Assembly: GCF_009857505.1 (NCBI RefSeq) | Contig: NZ_WWCP01000001.1 | Span: 434,001-498,000, forward strand | Source: Duganella lactea | GTDB taxonomy: Bacteria; Pseudomonadota; Gammaproteobacteria; Burkholderiales; Burkholderiaceae_D | Length of the DNA: 64,000 nt | Direction: 5' to 3' | Part shown: positions 23,535 to 32,199 of the stretch, one piece after another | How positions within the stretch are numbered: position 1 is the stretch's first letter | Layout of the letters: each line of letters begins with the position of its first letter | Notes under the pieces: model-generated | The model's database searches: none | Told to the model about the DNA's origin: nothing | What the model saw: the letters and a program-made list of their open reading frames with translations, nothing else | Made by a program: the position numbers and the translations under genes

Positions 23535-24620
23535 ATGGACGCAAGCTCACCGGTCGTGATAACGACAGAGAAATTTACATTTGGAACTGCTGCTAAGGAC
23601 TTGGTAGCGTTGAAAAATCAGTTGGATGGGTTGGATCGCAATCCATTGGGGGCAGTTCTGGCTCGCCACCTGTTCCCTGACTTCATGGGGAACTCCACAA
23701 TTGCACCGTTCACCTTTGCGGATTTTGTGCTTCCATTTTTTAACTCTCAGCGTGCTTCTTTTGAGAGTAAAAAGGGCTACAAAGCATTGGTAGCAACTTC
23801 AATGGTGGTCGGTGAAAGTTGGAGGTGGCGACCAAGCAGCTTGGATGAAGATGAAAAAGAGCATGTCATAAAAAAGGCATTTGAAGACTTTGAAAAGTCA
23901 GATGCTTCACGCGCACAAGGCGAGTGTGCGAGTTACTCCTACATAAAACCATTAGGAATTGTGTTAGCCCACGAGGGGAAAAATAGGGTTGCACTATTCA
24001 GGGAAAAAGATCTTCCTTATATCCCTGCAATTGTTCATGATGAAGGCTATCCTGAGGCTGAGCGCATAAAGATCTTTGAGATTGGTAGTGAATGTTTTGC
24101 AGTTTTAGATGACTCGTTGGTCGAGAAAGTAAACGGTGCATATTTAGCTAAGCCGCTTCTGGCCAAATACGGAATAAAGTTTGAAAATAAATGGCCTAAC
24201 AACTATCCAAAGTTAGAGCGGGTTAGAAAAGCATTTGCTGAAGATAGAGTGATTAAACCTTATGGCACGCCTGTGGTTGATTTTTCTCCTCTGCGATTAG
24301 ATGAGGAGGTTGAAAACACATATGTTGATGTCTCCATTCTTGATATAAATGGAATTATTCTTCCGAGCTGGAAATTGTGGGCAGGAGGTTGCTGTTTATG
24401 GTTTGCACTACTAGCTAGCGCTAAATTTGCAGTTGTATTCCCAATTTTGGAGTACGTACTTACCTTTTCACTTGGCGCACTTAGCGTTGCACTTTTCGTT
24501 CCAATTATGCCTATACTGAAATGTAAGGTGAAGTTGCTGAAGGAGCGGCCATATTGGCATCACCGATTTGAAGTTCGAAGACAGATTGAGAGCAAGAAAG
24601 ACGGGCAGGACCACTCGTAG
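23535..24620 (+). CDS. hypothetical membrane protein with ParB-like segment
   Basis: A 361-residue protein. The N-terminal 280 residues are cytosolic in character and include LAHEGKNRVALFR and IPAIVHDE (about 150-185). This resembles the EGxNRV turn of ParB/sulfiredoxin-like folds, but no catalytic claim can be made. Two adjacent transmembrane helices follow (about 292-308 and 313-333), then a basic tail. ATG 23535 is preferred over the longer open frame from 23343, whose first 64 residues look like a chance translation. Codon use is AT-rich like other island genes. No neighbour suggests a function. Confidence 0.6.
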   Translation: MDASSPVVITTEKFTFGTAAKDLVALKNQLDGLDRNPLGAVLARHLFPDFMGNSTIAPFTFADFVLPFFNSQRASFESKKGYKALVATSMVVGESWRWRPSSLDEDEKEHVIKKAFEDFEKSDASRAQGECASYSYIKPLGIVLAHEGKNRVALFREKDLPYIPAIVHDEGYPEAERIKIFEIGSECFAVLDDSLVEKVNGAYLAKPLLAKYGIKFENKWPNNYPKLERVRKAFAEDRVIKPYGTPVVDFSPLRLDEEVENTYVDVSILDINGIILPSWKLWAGGCCLWFALLASAKFAVVFPILEYVLTFSLGALSVALFVPIMPILKCKVKLLKERPYWHHRFEVRRQIESKKDGQDHS

Positions 24621-24734
24621 TCCAACCCACTAAGAGTTTAGTGTTCCCTTGCTGCGAAACGAAGAGGATTAAAGTAGATTGAACGTAAAGTCGTTACCTG
24701 TACAATAGCTCTTTCCACATCCATAGGACTAGAA

Positions 24735-25019
24735 ATGACCTCTTACGCAGATTTGAAAGCCCAGATCGCCGCCCTCGAAAAACAGGCAGCGCAAGTACGC
24801 GATACCGAAATTGCGGCTGCGAAGCAGCAGATCCGTGAAATCATGCAGACGTATGGTTTGACGGTCGCTGATCTGGGTAGCACCGCAAAGGTAGCGCAGG
24901 TTCGTAAGCCTGTTCCTGCGAAATATCGTGATACGGCAACCGGGGAAGAGTGGACTGGGCGTGGCCGTGCTCCCAAGTGGCTCGATGGCAAAAATAAAGA
25001 CGATTATCTGATTAAATAA
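24735..25019 (+). CDS. H-NS-family nucleoid protein
   Basis: A 94-residue H-NS-like protein: an N-terminal coiled coil for oligomerisation (about 3-38: LKAQIAALEKQAAQVRDTEIAAAKQQI) and a C-terminal DNA-binding domain with the hook GRGRAPKWL (about 76-84). Such proteins bind AT-rich DNA and silence acquired genes; copies carried on islands often modulate the host's own silencing. It sits at the start of the defence-like island, directly before an Mrr-type nuclease gene. It may keep this AT-rich stretch in check. Confidence 0.92.
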   Translation: MTSYADLKAQIAALEKQAAQVRDTEIAAAKQQIREIMQTYGLTVADLGSTAKVAQVRKPVPAKYRDTATGEEWTGRGRAPKWLDGKNKDDYLIK

Positions 25020-25041
25020 CTGTACTTTTCGTAAACTTCAA

Positions 25042-25755
25042 ATGGCGCGGAAGAAAAGAAAATTCAACCAGCGATTTCATCGGACGCCCCCGAGGTTACG
25101 GACTGCTGCTCAGGCATTCGACATGATCGAGCTGTCCGAGTCGGCGATGCGGAAGCTTGCGCTTGGAGAAGATTTGACTGATGCCGAGGTTACAGCATTA
25201 TTTGAGTCGGACTACGTGAAGGAAGGCAGTCCTTATCCTGAGTTTCTCAGTGCTGGTACACCTTTGTACGAAGCTCCTGGCAGCTTGAGTTTAATTCAGT
25301 TGGTTGATGTTGAACGCGAGATGTTCGCATACCTTGCGCGCCATCCAGAGCAAATGCGGCTGATCACACCGCGTCGGTTTGAAGAACTAGTCGCCGCCAT
25401 TTTCAGAAATAACGGTTTTGAAGTAACTTTGACGCCTGAAACTCGTGATGGCGGCATTGATATTTTCGCCGTGCAGAAAAATGTCTTTGGCGGCGACCTG
25501 CTGCATCTGATCGAATGTAAGCGATATGCAGCAAACAATAAGGTTGGGATTGGCGTGGTCCAGAGGATGGCCGGTGTTGTAGATCAACACCGGGCCAATC
25601 GGGGGATTATCGTAACAACCTCAAGTTTCACAGACGCTGCGGAAGATGTTCGACGCACAATGCCACATAAATTAGCGTTTGGTCCCTATATTGACCTAAG
25701 CCAATGGGTGGTCGAAATACACCAACGCAATCAGGCCAAGAAATCGAACACCTGA
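25042..25755 (+). CDS. Mrr-type restriction endonuclease-like protein
   Basis: A 237-residue protein with a C-terminal Mrr_cat PD-(D/E)xK nuclease domain. Candidate active-site residues are Glu114/115 (RRFEELVA), Asp136/Asp140 (TRDGGIDIF) and the Glu158-Cys-Lys160 pair (IECKRYA), followed by VGIGVVQRMAGVV with a conserved glutamine. Mrr proteins cut modified DNA or act as stress-triggered nucleases. The N-terminal 100 residues have no Mrr_N-type winged helix that I recognise and may be a separate sensing region. The gene begins 22 bp after the H-NS-like gene in the same direction. Confidence 0.85.
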   Translation: MARKKRKFNQRFHRTPPRLRTAAQAFDMIELSESAMRKLALGEDLTDAEVTALFESDYVKEGSPYPEFLSAGTPLYEAPGSLSLIQLVDVEREMFAYLARHPEQMRLITPRRFEELVAAIFRNNGFEVTLTPETRDGGIDIFAVQKNVFGGDLLHLIECKRYAANNKVGIGVVQRMAGVVDQHRANRGIIVTTSSFTDAAEDVRRTMPHKLAFGPYIDLSQWVVEIHQRNQAKKSNT

Positions 25756-25798
25756 TCGATCGGTGTTCGATATTCTTTAAGGTTTCAGAACCCTGTTA

Positions 25799-26653
25799 TC
25801 AGGTTCCTGGCACTTCAATTTGGATTTGAGTTACCGTTGCCGTCGCCGTCGTTGAAATCACAGTAGTTGTAGGCGAGGTTGTTGTCGAAGTGCGTGCTGT
25901 CGGCGCAGGGAATGGATATTTCTGAGCAGCCAATGTTTGGAGCCGTTGTTCAGTCGCAGCGGTTATTCTAGGCATATAACCATTTGCACCCGCAAAACGA
26001 CAGAAATAGGGCTCAATCATTTTGTACCCACGGTCATCACCCGATTGGAAATACCTGAATGTCCAATAAGCGATAAGATCTGCCAGCTGAATCAAACGCG
26101 ACGCTTTTGAATCTAAAAATAGCGGAACCTCAGCAAAGTTCCGTACTTTTCCATTAGCATTTCCCTGATGTTTGAATACCTGAGAAAGAGCTTGAAGTTT
26201 TTGCTCGTAATTGCTTTTATCAAAAATAACTAACCCGCGCTGAGGATCGTTTTTTCTTCGATAAAGGCTCTGAAGGTATTGATCGAAGCAAGAGGCGATA
26301 TCCTCAAAACTTTGCTGAAGGATCGCCTCGGGTGCGAAAAGGCTTTTTTCAATTACTGAAACATAAACTCTCAATTGCAGTTGGCGATCAGAGAGCAAAT
26401 CCAGGATGTCAACCACTGCTTGGACTCGATCAGCGGGAGCAACTCCTTCCCACTCGTCCTTGCCAGACCTCATCGGAGCGCCGTGAAACTCTATCGCACT
26501 CGGATTGCTCTTGCTGAACCGCTCTGCAACAGGAGTAATCTGCGACTCCAGCCAATGAGTTTGTCGTTCGAAAACGCTAAAGCCAGCGAGCACAAAAAAC
26601 TGAGAGTTGGGATCATGTGAATGCCCTGACTCATCTAAGTAAAGTAGATGCAT
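25799..26653 (-). CDS. DUF3800 protein
   Basis: A 284-residue protein of the DUF3800 family, recognised by LLYLDESGHS at the N terminus (Asp and Glu expected in the active pocket), FVLAGFSVF, a central VIFDKSNYEQ, and RLIQLADLIAYWTFR (about 210-224). The fold is RNase H-like and DUF3800 genes occur often among defence and mobile genes; a nuclease role is inferred. Unusual here is a threonine/valine-rich C-terminal tail of about 35 residues. I use ATG 26653. The frame stays open to 26746, but that extension would translate an intrinsic terminator. Confidence 0.8.
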   Translation of the reverse strand: MHLLYLDESGHSHDPNSQFFVLAGFSVFERQTHWLESQITPVAERFSKSNPSAIEFHGAPMRSGKDEWEGVAPADRVQAVVDILDLLSDRQLQLRVYVSVIEKSLFAPEAILQQSFEDIASCFDQYLQSLYRRKNDPQRGLVIFDKSNYEQKLQALSQVFKHQGNANGKVRNFAEVPLFLDSKASRLIQLADLIAYWTFRYFQSGDDRGYKMIEPYFCRFAGANGYMPRITAATEQRLQTLAAQKYPFPAPTARTSTTTSPTTTVISTTATATVTQIQIEVPGT

Positions 26654-26664
26654 GGAGACCCTAA

Positions 26665-26693
26665 ACGAAAAACGGACCGCATTGCGGTCCGTT
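26665..26693 (-). terminator. intrinsic terminator just upstream of the DUF3800 gene
   Basis: On the minus strand AACGGACCGC and GCGGTCCGTT form a near-perfect stem, followed by TTTTTCGTTT. It lies only 12-40 bp before the DUF3800 start codon and points toward it. Since no gene precedes it on that strand, it looks like an attenuator or the end of a short RNA. Confidence 0.75.
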
Positions 26694-26757
26694 GGAATTT
26701 GGTAAGCCGAGTGGAACAATCGCCCAACGTACCGAAGCATCAGCACTCTCGACTAGA
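26668..26757 (-). ncRNA. putative leader RNA / attenuator of the DUF3800 gene
   Basis: A promoter-like pair TTGCAA (26786-26791) and TATAAA (26765-26770, both read on the minus strand, 15 bp apart) would start a transcript near 26757. That transcript reaches the intrinsic terminator after about 90 nt. Two more palindromes, CGACAAATTGTCG (26799-26811) and an 8-bp stem at 26821-26848, lie just upstream. No reading frame explains the segment. Whether it is a regulatory leader, a small RNA or a chance arrangement cannot be told from sequence. Confidence 0.35.
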
Positions 26758-26911
26758 AGCCCATTTTATACGTACATCGCATAATTTGCAACCGCACTCG
26801 ACAAATTGTCGATTTCTGAGGGATGCGAAGCCTCAAAACGTCGCATCCGAACAGATTTGCGTGTCATATCGTAACGTAAACCGTTGTTGTTATGCAATAT
26901 GTTGAGTAAGT

Positions 26912-26929
26912 TGTACAGCCGAATGTACA
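26912..26929. promoter_or_regulatory. TGTACA pair upstream of the 155-aa gene
   Basis: TGTACA at 26912-26917 and again at 26924-26929 (itself palindromic) frame GCCGAA, giving a symmetrical 18-bp site 38 bp before the start at 26967. It may be an operator for the gene pair 26967-28249. Confidence 0.35.
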
Positions 26930-26966
26930 CTAAGAGTTTCCAATCGGAACTATTCTGGGAGCCTTA

Positions 26967-27434
26967 ATGAAAAATCCGCTGTACATTCGCACAGACGCGC
27001 AGTCCACAAGCTCGTTTCTAGACACCACCCTCGCGTATGCAAAACTCTCCAACGTAAGTCAGATTCGCTTGATCGTTACAAAGCGCTACGTCGAAGGCAA
27101 CATCCTTCCGGTTGAGGATTTTTCGCTCGTTCACAACACCCCACTGATGCTAGTGCTGATCGAGATCGCGTTACCAGGCATCGCAACACCCCTTCAAATC
27201 GTACATGACTATCCGGGACTCAACGTACAGCGGGATAGTCGCGAATCAGAGGTCCGCGACCTACTTACCGGTCTACTGAAAATTGATTCAGGCAAGGTCG
27301 TGTACGGAACCCAGCCCGTAGAACCAACCGCGCACCTCGACGTGGAGTCCGCTGCAAAGGTCTTACGGAGCAGTGACTACGTCCAGCTCACCAGCACGAA
27401 CGAGCATGACTTATTGCGTCGCATGAAGGGTTAA
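26967..27434 (+). CDS. hypothetical protein, 155 aa, partner of GNAT gene
   Basis: A 155-residue protein with a first half of beta-strand character (VSQIRLIVTKRYVEGN, TPLMLVLIEIALPG) and a helical second half. No family is recognised. GGGAG lies in front of the ATG. The stop overlaps the start of the next gene (TAATG), so it is translationally coupled to the GNAT-domain protein; the two probably form a functional pair. AT/GC balance matches the island. Confidence 0.6.
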   Translation: MKNPLYIRTDAQSTSSFLDTTLAYAKLSNVSQIRLIVTKRYVEGNILPVEDFSLVHNTPLMLVLIEIALPGIATPLQIVHDYPGLNVQRDSRESEVRDLLTGLLKIDSGKVVYGTQPVEPTAHLDVESAAKVLRSSDYVQLTSTNEHDLLRRMKG

Positions 27435-28249
27435 TGATGACCGGAGCATCATTCGACTCTACATGGGAGAATGGCGCTCCTGTCAGTCCAACACTCCAGG
27501 TGCTTGAAGTCCGAAATCGGAAAAATCCAGAACGACCGTCGATGGGCTTCTTTTTGGTCGAACGGATAGAGCAAACACGCGCCTGTGATCGCTATGCGAC
27601 CGCCGACAACACAATCAACATCATTTATCGAGAAATCTCCGACGACGGATATCCACGTGACCCTGCCAGGGGCGAGTTCAGTGGCAGTTATCATGCTCAT
27701 GTGAATACGGTGTCCATTACCGCTGGATCGTTGACTGGCGGCATGGTTGTTATCAATCCTCCGTCTCTCCAGGGACATGGGTTAGGGACCTACCTGATGA
27801 ATGAGGTCGTCAGGTGGGCCAAGCGCTGGCCGGATGCCACGGTGCACACCATCAATCTACTGGAAGGGCAAGCACGCGAGGAGAACCGAGAGCGTAGAAA
27901 TCGATTCTATGAGCAGTTCGGATTGAAGTTTGAATACGCTTCCGCTGAGCGCAAGTCTGGGATCTCGCTTCCCATTCCGGCGAAGGATCTGGTTCTCACC
28001 GATCGCTGGAAGCAAAACATTTCAGAGCACAATCTGATGGAGTTTTTAGCTAGTACCTTGTATCGCAAAAGAATGGCGGAAGACGAGTTAGTTCATCGAA
28101 CCCGAGCAGTGAAAGAGCTGTTTGCTGAGCAAAGGCGGAGGGAGGCAAGGCCATTACGTTGGGCAATGATGCAGCATATGCACAATATATTGTGGGGGGC
28201 TGCAACGATCGTTGTCGCCACCCTCGTCTGGAGCAAGTATTTTAAGTAA
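27434..28249 (+). CDS. GNAT-fold acetyltransferase-like protein with C-terminal membrane anchor
   Basis: About 271 residues (270 from the second ATG). The region around 90-165 has the GNAT beta4-alpha3 core, with VVINPPSLQGHGLGTYLMNEVV carrying the acetyl-CoA-binding GxGxGT-like turn (QGHGLGT) and an ENRERRNRFYEQFGLKF segment typical of the C-terminal arm. A long charged helix (about 205-240) leads to one transmembrane helix (about 252-268) near the end, so the enzyme would be tethered to the membrane with the catalytic part inside. Tail anchoring is uncommon for GNAT enzymes. It is translationally coupled to the upstream 155-residue gene. Confidence 0.7.
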   Translation: MMTGASFDSTWENGAPVSPTLQVLEVRNRKNPERPSMGFFLVERIEQTRACDRYATADNTINIIYREISDDGYPRDPARGEFSGSYHAHVNTVSITAGSLTGGMVVINPPSLQGHGLGTYLMNEVVRWAKRWPDATVHTINLLEGQAREENRERRNRFYEQFGLKFEYASAERKSGISLPIPAKDLVLTDRWKQNISEHNLMEFLASTLYRKRMAEDELVHRTRAVKELFAEQRRREARPLRWAMMQHMHNILWGAATIVVATLVWSKYFK

Positions 28250-28301
28250 GCTACAGGCGAGTGCATTCGCCTCTTCGACCATACAAATACCTAGAAATTC
28301 A

Positions 28302-28568
28302 ATGAAAATTCTTAGCCTTTTGTTCGCGGCACTTTCCGTCCTCACCGGGCTCTGTTCTGCATATTATTGGTGGCGATCTAGCAGAATAGTTCCAACCTTG
28401 GAAACAGAGATGGAGCCGGTACTTCCTGATCTTAAGCAGTTGGCGTGGACTGCTGCGGTGTTGCGTGCGGTCCAGGAGTCAGGGGAGTTGAATAAGAAAG
28501 CGTCGGTCTACACAGCATTCTCCGTGTCGCTCAGTGGGCTTTCAGCTCTTTCTGGCAGCATGAGCTAA
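28302..28568 (+). CDS. small membrane protein, 88 aa
   Basis: An 88-residue protein with one strong hydrophobic helix at the N terminus (ILSLLFAALSVLTGLCSAYYWW), then a soluble stretch and a weakly hydrophobic second helix near residues 68-88 (TAFSVSLSGLSALSG). Proteins of this pattern are common in proteobacteria and unassigned. ATG 28302 is used; the open frame from 28212 overlaps the GNAT gene. It is 52 bp downstream of that gene and may be in the same unit. The 216 bp after it hold no gene. Confidence 0.55.
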   Translation: MKILSLLFAALSVLTGLCSAYYWWRSSRIVPTLETEMEPVLPDLKQLAWTAAVLRAVQESGELNKKASVYTAFSVSLSGLSALSGSMS

Positions 28569-28784
28569 TCGAAACCATCTCGCCCGTTGCCGCGTAAGAG
28601 TCAGTCGGGATTTTAGACCCGCCTATAGATCAGCGCTTAAGTGCCGAAAGTCATCGAAGTGTGACAATCGGATAGTATTTGTCGAACGGCAATACGTAGA
28701 ATGCCTATACCTGTCGTGAACTACAGTCGCTGCAAGCGGCCATCAGTTCATAGACATTTGAAAATAGCATTGAGAACCTAAGAT

Positions 28785-29870
28785 ATGTTGCCTCCAGAGA
28801 AGGATCTCTCCGAGCCTCACTCACCAGAAGAAATGTTGACCGCTTTAGCGGTTGCAACGGGTTCCCCCATCAGTCCACTAATGCGGTTAAACACACTGGA
28901 TGAGGATGCGTGGGAAGACTTTACAGTTGAATTTGTTTCTGGGATAAAAAATAAATACACAAAAGTTACCCGATGCGGTGGCGGTGGCGATATGGGGCGT
29001 GACGTAATTGCATATACAGCCACCGGATGGGTAAATTATCAATGCAAATATTACGGAACTAAGCTCAGCATAGCTGACGTCGTGCTCGAAATAGGAAAAC
29101 TCGTCTACTATAGCTATATCGGCGAATATACCTTACCTTCCGAATATTATTTCGTATCCCCGAAGGGGAGTAGTACGAATTTAATCAAAGCAATTAACGA
29201 TAAGACAGGAAATTCACTTAAGAAGGAAGTTCTAGATCGATGGGAAAAAACCATCAAAGCCGGAATTACTTCAAAGGTTGATGTGGAACTGACGTCGGAA
29301 TTGAAAAAATATATCGACGAAAAAGTTGATTTTAGGATTTTTGATGACATTCCACCAATAAGAATAATAGAGCTTCACCGTGCTACTCCTTACCATGATA
29401 TACGGTTTGGTCTTTACTCTAGAAAGCGACCGATGCCGCAGGCCGCCCCGGCGGACGTAGATTGGTCTGTTGAACAAATATACGTTCAAGCCTTGTTGGA
29501 CGCGTTTAGTGATTTCACAAAAACTACCGTAAGCATGGCTACATTGCCCTCACGCGTCAAACTTCAGAATGAATTAATCAATGCTCGCAACAATTATTTT
29601 TGCGCAGCGTCTTTGGATCTGTTTTCAAGAGATTGGCTTCCTGCCTCGGCATTCCAAGAATTAAAAGCCGAATGCTATGAAGCCATCTCAGCAACAGTGA
29701 ACTTACCTCATCCTGAAGGCTATACGCGTTACCTCAAGGTCTCTGAGATGGCCGTGCATACGTCTTACGAATCACATCCTTTAAAGTTTTATATGAAGGT
29801 TCAGGACAAAAAAGGACTGACGCATCACATCGTAAATGACAAGAAATTTAGGTGGAAGAGCGATGACTAA
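28785..29870 (+). CDS. ABC-3C system effector: PD-(D/E)xK-like nuclease with C-terminal domain
   Basis: A 361-residue protein. Near the N terminus, DAWEDFTVEFV (about 41-51), the glycine-rich GGGGDMGRDVIAY (about 65-77) and NYQCKYY (about 84-90) form the E...D...QxK pattern of an Mrr-like restriction-endonuclease fold. The remaining 230 residues match the C-terminal domain that links effectors to ABC-three-component systems. In that class, an ABC ATPase senses an invader or damaged DNA and, through a small middle component, licenses a nuclease or other effector. Its last 8 bases overlap the next gene, and a third gene overlaps the second, so all are translated together. The system type is inferred from domain order; targets are unknown. 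Confidence 0.75.
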   Translation: MLPPEKDLSEPHSPEEMLTALAVATGSPISPLMRLNTLDEDAWEDFTVEFVSGIKNKYTKVTRCGGGGDMGRDVIAYTATGWVNYQCKYYGTKLSIADVVLEIGKLVYYSYIGEYTLPSEYYFVSPKGSSTNLIKAINDKTGNSLKKEVLDRWEKTIKAGITSKVDVELTSELKKYIDEKVDFRIFDDIPPIRIIELHRATPYHDIRFGLYSRKRPMPQAAPADVDWSVEQIYVQALLDAFSDFTKTTVSMATLPSRVKLQNELINARNNYFCAASLDLFSRDWLPASAFQELKAECYEAISATVNLPHPEGYTRYLKVSEMAVHTSYESHPLKFYMKVQDKKGLTHHIVNDKKFRWKSDD

Positions 29871-30312
29871 TACATCTACAACGTCCTCGTTTTTCAATAA
29901 TCGTATTGAGTTGGCGACGCGCTCCAGTTTTATCTTGGCATGTCTGGCTGACCGGGTATTGGACATCGATCGCCTAGTCTTTTTTGACTATGTGTTGCTT
30001 TACGCCAAAGAATTTGGTGGACCGATTAATGTCCACACAGATTTGCCGAACAAGATTGCTGAACTAATCTATCGCCGGGAGTCGCTGCCAGCTGCTTTGA
30101 AGTTGTTTCTGAGTCGCGGCATAATTTCTTCGGAGATAAATTCAACGGGAATTTATTTCAAAGCCAATGAGGAAACTGCCCAGTACATTGGCTGTTTGAA
30201 ATCTGAATACTATAAGGATATTTGGACTAATTTGCTATGGCTTGAATCAAATTATGAAAGTTTGGACAACAAGCGTATAGGTTATGTACATGGATTCTCA
30301 GAGCGAAAATGA
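29863..30312 (+). CDS. ABC-3C system middle component
   Basis: A 149-residue protein (ATG 29863). It begins with a short polar stretch then NNRIELATRSSFILACLADRVLDIDRLVFFDYVLLYA, a helical core followed by a wing-like end. Position, size and this opening fit the middle-component subunits of ABC-three-component systems, thought to connect the ATPase and the effector. It overlaps the effector gene by 8 bp and the ATPase gene by 4 bp. The frame also runs back to 29836, but ATG 29863 fits the overlap pattern better. Confidence 0.7.
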   Translation: MTNTSTTSSFFNNRIELATRSSFILACLADRVLDIDRLVFFDYVLLYAKEFGGPINVHTDLPNKIAELIYRRESLPAALKLFLSRGIISSEINSTGIYFKANEETAQYIGCLKSEYYKDIWTNLLWLESNYESLDNKRIGYVHGFSERK

Positions 30313-32117
30313 TAATAAAATCGATTGAAGTTTGCGGTGAAAATGTAAGGTCAGCATTTCTCTATTTCTCCAGCGGCCTTAACGTTGTGGCTGGCCCATC
30401 AAATACAGGGAAATCATATGTTATTGAATGCATAAAATTTGCATTTGGCTCGACTTCTATTCCTAAGTCAATCAAGGAGTCAAGGGGTTACAACACCGTA
30501 ATTTTGACTATTGAAGAGAATGAAAAGACTTTTGAGATTCGAAGAAAATTTGAGGCGAATGCTGCAACTGTGGTGACAGAGTTCGGCGAAAAACCCGTTG
30601 TGCTAAAAGGTAGTCATAAGGCGAATTTCAAAAATTTATCAAATTATTTTTTGAAGAAAATAGGCTTAAATAACAAATTGCTGCTAAAAAGCAAAGAAAA
30701 TCACACTACTCAAGCATTGACGTTGCGAACACTAGAGTCGGTATTTTTAGTAGATGAGAAACGTATTGTCGCTGATTACTCACCTCTCGGAACTGGCCAG
30801 CGCACCGAAAGGACACTTGAAAAATCCCTGTTGAAGACGCTTCTAACAGGCATTGATGATAGTCGTGCGAAAGAAAATTACAAAGAGGAAGAGAGCGGCG
30901 AGGCAGTTAAAAAAAGAATTAGAAATCTTGAAGAACTAATGCTGAAGATTTTTCCAGATGTTCCGCTGACGGCTGGTTCGGATGACGAAATTAAAGACCA
31001 AATCATCAGGCTAAATAAATCAATCGTCGACATTGATGGGGCAATTCAGCAATTGATCTCTTCAAAATCTGAAATGCTTATGGAGCGCAAGAGCTACATA
31101 GACCAAGCTTTGCTCAAGGAAACAGAGGTCAACGAAGCAAAAGTTCTTGCTCAGCGGTTTGGCTTGCTCATGGAGAAATATAAGTCGGATTTATCGAGAG
31201 TTGGTGGTGTTTCAGAAGCGGCTCACCTCTTGGAAAATTATAGTGAAGTAACCTGTCCTACCTGTGGCGCAGACTTTTTAGAAACCGACGTCGACGCTGA
31301 TATAGAACTTGTATTGCAGAGCGCTCACGCGGAGGCTCACAAAATCGAAGTTCAAATGGATGACCTAAGAGACACGATTGATCACCTTGATTCAAATATA
31401 TCGCGGGTTGGCGATGAGCTGAATGAGATTAGGTCGCTGATCAGCGAGATAGATGGGAATATTAATGTCGATATCTTCGAAAAGTTAAATGAACTAGTAG
31501 CTGAGAAAAATAATTTCTTCAATAAGAAGGCCGAATTGACTGGAGCACTTGCCAGGCTTGAAGGACGCAACTCTGCTCAGGTTGAACTCGACAAGCTTCG
31601 AAGCTTCACAGCACCCGAAAAACTTTCTTATGTATTTGACGATTTTTCCAGTCAGACTGAGTTATTTATCGCGAACGTCGAGGAAATTCTGAAATGTTGG
31701 GGATTCCCCGATTATCATCCCTCTCGTTTTGTCGATGAGTCGCGTGATCTAGAAATAGGTGGAACACCAAGAAAGGACTTTGGAAAAGGATACCGAGCCG
31801 TAGCATGTTCTGCTTTTGTTATTGGCTTAATGAAGACATTGATGGAGTCAAAACGTCATCCAGGCTTTGTTATCCTGGATTCTCCATTGACAACATACAA
31901 GAAGGCGGATATTGACCAAGGGGAAGAGGACGAATCTATCGAAAGCGATATGGTGTATTCAGTTTATCGGGATTTATGCGATTCTTATAATGATAATCAG
32001 ATCATAGTTTTTGATAATCAAGAGCCTGAATCAGACTTAATACCTATGATGCACTATCAACATTTTACAAAAAACAAAAATATTGGACGTTATGGTTTTT
32101 TTGCTATATCCGATTAG
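30309..32117 (+). CDS. Rad50/SMC-like ABC ATPase of ABC-3C system (DUF3732-like)
   Basis: A 602-residue ATPase. Walker A is GPSNTGKS (29-36). A long coiled coil runs from about 185 to 435, interrupted by a CPTCG zinc-hook-like turn (Cys316, Cys319), then the ABC signature region FGKGYRAVACSAF (about 491-503) and Walker B VILDSP (521-526). The arrangement resembles Rad50/RecF-type machines and DUF3732 proteins of ABC-3C systems. Its start overlaps the middle component by 4 bp. A hinged ATPase with coiled coils would be the sensor, probably of DNA ends or phage DNA. The gene is AT-rich, consistent with transfer. Confidence 0.85.
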   Translation: MIIKSIEVCGENVRSAFLYFSSGLNVVAGPSNTGKSYVIECIKFAFGSTSIPKSIKESRGYNTVILTIEENEKTFEIRRKFEANAATVVTEFGEKPVVLKGSHKANFKNLSNYFLKKIGLNNKLLLKSKENHTTQALTLRTLESVFLVDEKRIVADYSPLGTGQRTERTLEKSLLKTLLTGIDDSRAKENYKEEESGEAVKKRIRNLEELMLKIFPDVPLTAGSDDEIKDQIIRLNKSIVDIDGAIQQLISSKSEMLMERKSYIDQALLKETEVNEAKVLAQRFGLLMEKYKSDLSRVGGVSEAAHLLENYSEVTCPTCGADFLETDVDADIELVLQSAHAEAHKIEVQMDDLRDTIDHLDSNISRVGDELNEIRSLISEIDGNINVDIFEKLNELVAEKNNFFNKKAELTGALARLEGRNSAQVELDKLRSFTAPEKLSYVFDDFSSQTELFIANVEEILKCWGFPDYHPSRFVDESRDLEIGGTPRKDFGKGYRAVACSAFVIGLMKTLMESKRHPGFVILDSPLTTYKKADIDQGEEDESIESDMVYSVYRDLCDSYNDNQIIVFDNQEPESDLIPMMHYQHFTKNKNIGRYGFFAISD

Positions 32118-32199
32118 TTCTTGATGAAACTAGGTTGATTGAATTGTTTAAATAGATATTGCGACCATTAAGTATGCGCTGGCTGTTGAGGAGGATAAT

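Noticed and set aside
26668-26850. Leader before DUF3800 considered as a retron or type III toxin-antitoxin RNA
   Set aside because: No reverse transcriptase gene and no tandem RNA repeats are present; only a single terminator and palindromes are seen, so just an attenuator/small RNA is proposed.
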